Source: Gaiellasilicea sp963811885 (GTDB lineage: Bacteria > Actinomycetota > Thermoleophilia > Gaiellales > Gaiellaceae). From it: DNA of 64,000 nt. Under the pieces are notes generated by a model. It made no database searches and was not told the DNA's origin. It saw only the letters and a program-made list of their open reading frames with translations. Of this stretch, positions 61,926 through 64,000 are shown in pieces. A program made the position numbers and the translations under genes. The stretch is taken from the NCBI GenBank assembly GCA_963811885.1, contig CAWETB010000015.1:124001-188000 (forward strand), written 5' to 3'. Numbering within the stretch: position 1 is the first letter of the stretch; each line of letters begins with the position of its first letter.

Positions 61926-62702
61926 GTGGCGGGACGTCTGGACGGCAAGGTGTGCGTGATCACGGGCGCCGGCGGCGGGATGGGCCGCGAGGCGGCGCTC
62001 CTCTTCACCGCGGAGGGCGCCAAGGTCTGCGCCGCGGACATGAACCTGGCGGCGGCGGAGGAGACGGTCTCGCTCTGCACCGGTGACGCCTTCGCGTTCC
62101 AGGCGAACGTCGCCGAGGAAGCCGACGTCGAGGCGATGATGGCCGCCACCGTCGAGCGGTTCGGCGGCATCGACGTCCTCTACAACAACGCCGGGATCTC
62201 GCCCGACGACGACGCCTCCGTCCTCGACACGTCCGTCGAGGCGTGGGACCGGGTGCAGGCGGTGAACACGCGCGGCGTCTTCCTCTGCTGCAAGCACGGG
62301 ATCCCGCACCTGCTCGAGCGCGGCGGCGGCTCCGTGATCAACGTCGCCAGCTTCGTCGCGATCCTCGGCGCCGCGACCTCCCAGATCTCCTATTCGGCCT
62401 CGAAAGGCGCCGTGCTCTCGATGTCGCGCGAGCTCGGCGTCCAGTTCGCGCGCCAGGGCGTGCGCGTGAACGCGCTCTGCCCGGGACCGGTCGAGACGCC
62501 GCTGCTGCTCAACATCTTCGGGGACAACCCGGAGGCGCTCGAGCGGCGCCGGATCCACTGGCCGACGGGGCGCCTGGCGAAGCCGCGCGAGATCGTCAAC
62601 GCAGCGCTGTTCCTCGCGAGCGACGAGTCCTCGTACGTGAACGCGTCCACGTTCCTCGTCGACGGCGGCCTCACCGCCGCCTACGTCACGCCCGGAGAGT
62701 AG
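61926..62702 (+). CDS. short-chain dehydrogenase/reductase of the amine cluster
   Basis: 258 residues from a GTG. VCVITGAGGGMGREAALLFT binds the cofactor; DVLYNNAGISPDDD is the NNAG motif; catalytic Ser in SVINVASFVAILG and Tyr/Lys in ISYSASKGAVLSMS; the end is ASTFLVDGGLTAAY. Asp in VCAADMN suggests NAD rather than NADP. It is co-transcribed with the aldehyde dehydrogenase. Together they could oxidise an alcohol to an acid in two steps. Confidence 0.87.
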   Translation: MAGRLDGKVCVITGAGGGMGREAALLFTAEGAKVCAADMNLAAAEETVSLCTGDAFAFQANVAEEADVEAMMAATVERFGGIDVLYNNAGISPDDDASVLDTSVEAWDRVQAVNTRGVFLCCKHGIPHLLERGGGSVINVASFVAILGAATSQISYSASKGAVLSMSRELGVQFARQGVRVNALCPGPVETPLLLNIFGDNPEALERRRIHWPTGRLAKPREIVNAALFLASDESSYVNASTFLVDGGLTAAYVTPGE

Positions 62703-62707
62703 CGAAC

Positions 62708-63169
62708 TCAGACGCCGACGACTTGGACGAGCCAGCGGCGGTCGCGCTCGCGGTCGAGCTCGAGGAAGAGCACGCGCTGCCAGGTGCCGAGGCAGAGCTC
62801 GCCGTCCGAGACGGGGATCGACTCGCCGGCCGGGCCGAGCAGCATCGACATGCAGTGGGAATGGCCGTTGCCGAAGTCCATGTCCTCGGGGCAGACGTTC
62901 TCGGTGCGGCGATCCCAGTCGTCGTGGGCGTAGTAGTTGTCGCTCGGGACGAGCCGCTTCAGCAGCAGCGCGAAGTCCTCGAGGAAGCCGCTCTCGAACT
63001 CGTTCACGCGCACCGAGCACGTCGTGTGCGGCGAGTAGACCGAGCAGATCCCGTTCCGGATCCCGCTGGCGGTGACGGCCTCCTGGACCTCCTCGGTGAT
63101 GTCCTTGATCGAGAGCCCGCCGGCGGTCCGGAGCTCGGTCACCTGCTGGTAGGCCTTCACGCGCGTCAT
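62708..63169 (-). CDS. YjbQ/UPF0047 family protein
   Basis: 153 residues: TEEVQEAVTASGIRNGICSV, YSPHTTCSVRVNEFESGFLE, DWDRRTENVCPEDMDFGNGH and SHCMSMLLGPAGESIPVSDG. The His, Cys and Asp of the YjbQ active site are present. Some members complement thiamine-phosphate synthase loss, but the physiological reaction is unsettled. The ATG at 63169 gives the usual N-terminus (MTRVKAYQQVTELRT). Confidence 0.82.
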   Translation of the reverse strand: MTRVKAYQQVTELRTAGGLSIKDITEEVQEAVTASGIRNGICSVYSPHTTCSVRVNEFESGFLEDFALLLKRLVPSDNYYAHDDWDRRTENVCPEDMDFGNGHSHCMSMLLGPAGESIPVSDGELCLGTWQRVLFLELDRERDRRWLVQVVGV

Positions 63170-63258
63170 TGTGACAGTCGCGGGACCAGGCCCGTCGCGG
63201 AAACCGGCCCGACGAGTTCGTGGACGTCTTCGCCCGTCCATGTCTTTCTGACGCAGGC

Positions 63259-63702
63259 TCAGTCCAAGCCTTCTTCTCCGTCCGACCATGGGACCGCGCT
63301 TCCGCGTCTGAACACCAGGTCGTTCTCCCCGTCTCCCGGCCACACGCCGATCTTGTCGCTGTCCGGATAGACGGAGACGGCCGGCGCCCGCGAGCTCGAG
63401 AACATCAACGTCCTCGCCGGCGACGCGCTGCGGTTGATGAGCTGATGCGCGCCGGCGGGACCGGCCGGGAAGCACACCACGTCGCCGCGCTCGACGGTGC
63501 GTTCCCCGTCAGGCGCGCGCAGCACGAGCGTGCCCTCGACGACGAGCAGCCATTCCTCCTCGAACTCGAAGTGATACGGGCACTGACGCTCGCCGGGCGC
63601 GACGTCGTAGATGAACATGAGCGTCGCCGTCGAGCCGACGGCACGACCCACGTCGATCCTCCCCTCGACGTTCTCGGCGCTGAAGATGTTGACGATGTCC
63701 AC
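63259..63702 (-). CDS. cupin-domain protein
   Basis: 147 residues from a GTG with GGGAGGACGC upstream. VDIVNIFSAENVEGRIDVGR, PGERQCPYHFEFEEEWLLVV, RGDVVCFPAGPAGAHQLINR and SVYPDSDKIGVWPGDGENDL. The metal-site His and Glu of motif 1 (YHFEFEEEW) and the His of motif 2 (AHQL) are intact. The tail with GVWPG is typical of a conserved bacterial cupin subfamily of unknown substrate. It has no HTH, so it is not a PuuR-type regulator despite lying beside the amine cluster. Confidence 0.78.
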   Translation of the reverse strand: MDIVNIFSAENVEGRIDVGRAVGSTATLMFIYDVAPGERQCPYHFEFEEEWLLVVEGTLVLRAPDGERTVERGDVVCFPAGPAGAHQLINRSASPARTLMFSSSRAPAVSVYPDSDKIGVWPGDGENDLVFRRGSAVPWSDGEEGLD

Positions 63703-63750
63703 GCGTCCTCCCTCGACGTGCTGGCGGTTCGGGTGCATCTCGAGTCGATA

Positions 63751-63823
63751 TGGGCCCGCCTGGATTCGAACCAGGGCGCGACGGATTATGAGTCCGCTGC
63801 TCTGACCACTGAGCTACGGGCCC
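63751..63823 (-). tRNA. tRNA with CAU anticodon (Met elongator or lysidine-type Ile2)
   Basis: The leftward 73-nt sequence folds completely: acceptor GGGCCCG/CGGGCCC, D arm GCTC-AGTGGTCA-GAGC, anticodon arm GCGGA-CTCATAA-TCCGT with CAT at 63790-63788, five-base variable loop and T arm CCTGG-TTCGAAT-CCAGG, discriminator A. CCA is not encoded. C4-G69 and C5-G68 pairs are present, as in tRNAs modified by TilS, so Ile2 is a serious alternative to Met. Confidence 0.92.
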
Positions 63824-64000
63824 CGGGGACGAGCGTAACCCAGACCTTCGCGGGCCATTCGACCGCTTCACCGTCAAGCGCGGCGGTGAACCACCTCCTG
63901 GGTGATTGGTCAACCGGTGGGTCCTGGGTGATGGTGTTCTCAGACGGCAACGAGCTTCACGGGCCTCCTGCGGTGGGCCCGAGAGGTTTCTCACGAGAGC
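63824..64000. other. unassigned right edge of the window
   Basis: No complete gene is visible. TCACCCAGGA occurs twice on the minus strand (within 63896-63931), and short open frames run off the edge on both strands. A leftward frame ends in a basic RAHRRRPVKLVAV, which could be the tail of a gene lying beyond the window. A mobile-element edge next to the tRNA is possible but not supported by any motif. Confidence 0.3.

Noticed and set aside
63824..64000. Insertion-sequence end at the right edge
   Set aside because: The repeated TCACCCAGGA is suggestive, but no terminal inverted repeat, target duplication or transposase residues can be identified within the window.

Overview
The window is very GC-rich, with GTG starts, four-base ATGA/GTGA gene overlaps and several probably leaderless genes. 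The protein families point to an actinobacterium, most likely class Thermoleophilia (Gaiellales/Solirubrobacterales-like). Supporting families are a stress ClpC with a Cys-containing N-terminus, DUF3618 and holin-family cassettes, DUF5996, DUF2630, OLD-like TOPRIM proteins, SigX5-type ECF sigma factors and exported proteins with YQWQRC repeats. There is no rRNA, no CRISPR array and no intact transposase. One tRNA lies at the right end.

Layout. 1-3.2 kb: a HicB-like small protein, then a ClpC-type unfoldase. 3.2-13.3 kb: a stress and envelope block (DUF2254 membrane protein; a DUF3618/holin/helical-protein operon; an F420-type luciferase-like oxidoreductase; a ferritin-like helical protein; a FAD oxidoreductase fused to a Rieske domain; an AI-2E family transporter). 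13.3-18.2 kb: an MMPL exporter fused to a LiaF/PspC-like C-terminal domain, divergent from a LiaSR/NarL-type two-component system. 18.3-25.4 kb: a lipoprotein, a large secreted sialidase-fold protein, an ArsR/SRPBCC/broken-reductase group, an ECF sigma factor, and a secreted peptide with an internal duplication. 25.5-35.3 kb: a VanY-like carboxypeptidase divergent from an OmpR-type response regulator and kinase, an alpha/beta hydrolase, a MacB-type ABC transporter, a MASE1-GAF kinase and an HTH regulator. 35.5-39.2 kb: DUF2630/DUF5996 and two secreted proteins. 39.3-44.5 kb: TetR, a DHA2 exporter with a MarR-like tail, cupin, monooxygenase, nucleotidyltransferase, TOPRIM and YCII genes. 44.5-54.7 kb: secreted DUF11 and beta-propeller proteins, DNA polymerase IV under a perfect LexA box, DUF1361, a serine hydrolase, three uncharacterised genes and an MFS transporter. 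54.7-55.4 kb: non-coding DNA carrying a tandem structured repeat. 55.4-62.7 kb: an amine-utilisation cluster (permease, glutamine-synthetase-like ligase, glutamine amidotransferase-like hydrolase, aldehyde dehydrogenase, two SDRs). 62.7-64 kb: YjbQ, a cupin and a CAU-anticodon tRNA.

Two points colour the whole annotation. First, about sixteen small frame interruptions split otherwise complete genes, often in short G/C runs. Families and conserved motifs continue across each break, so most look like sequence or assembly indels rather than gene death. I give such genes one span and state where the frame changes. Second, the most unusual element is the pair of about 230-bp tandem repeats at 54.8-55.25 kb. 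They share a long-range stem and an inner stem with two compensatory base-pair changes, and each is bounded by T-runs, which suggests a duplicated structured RNA between an MFS gene and the amine cluster.
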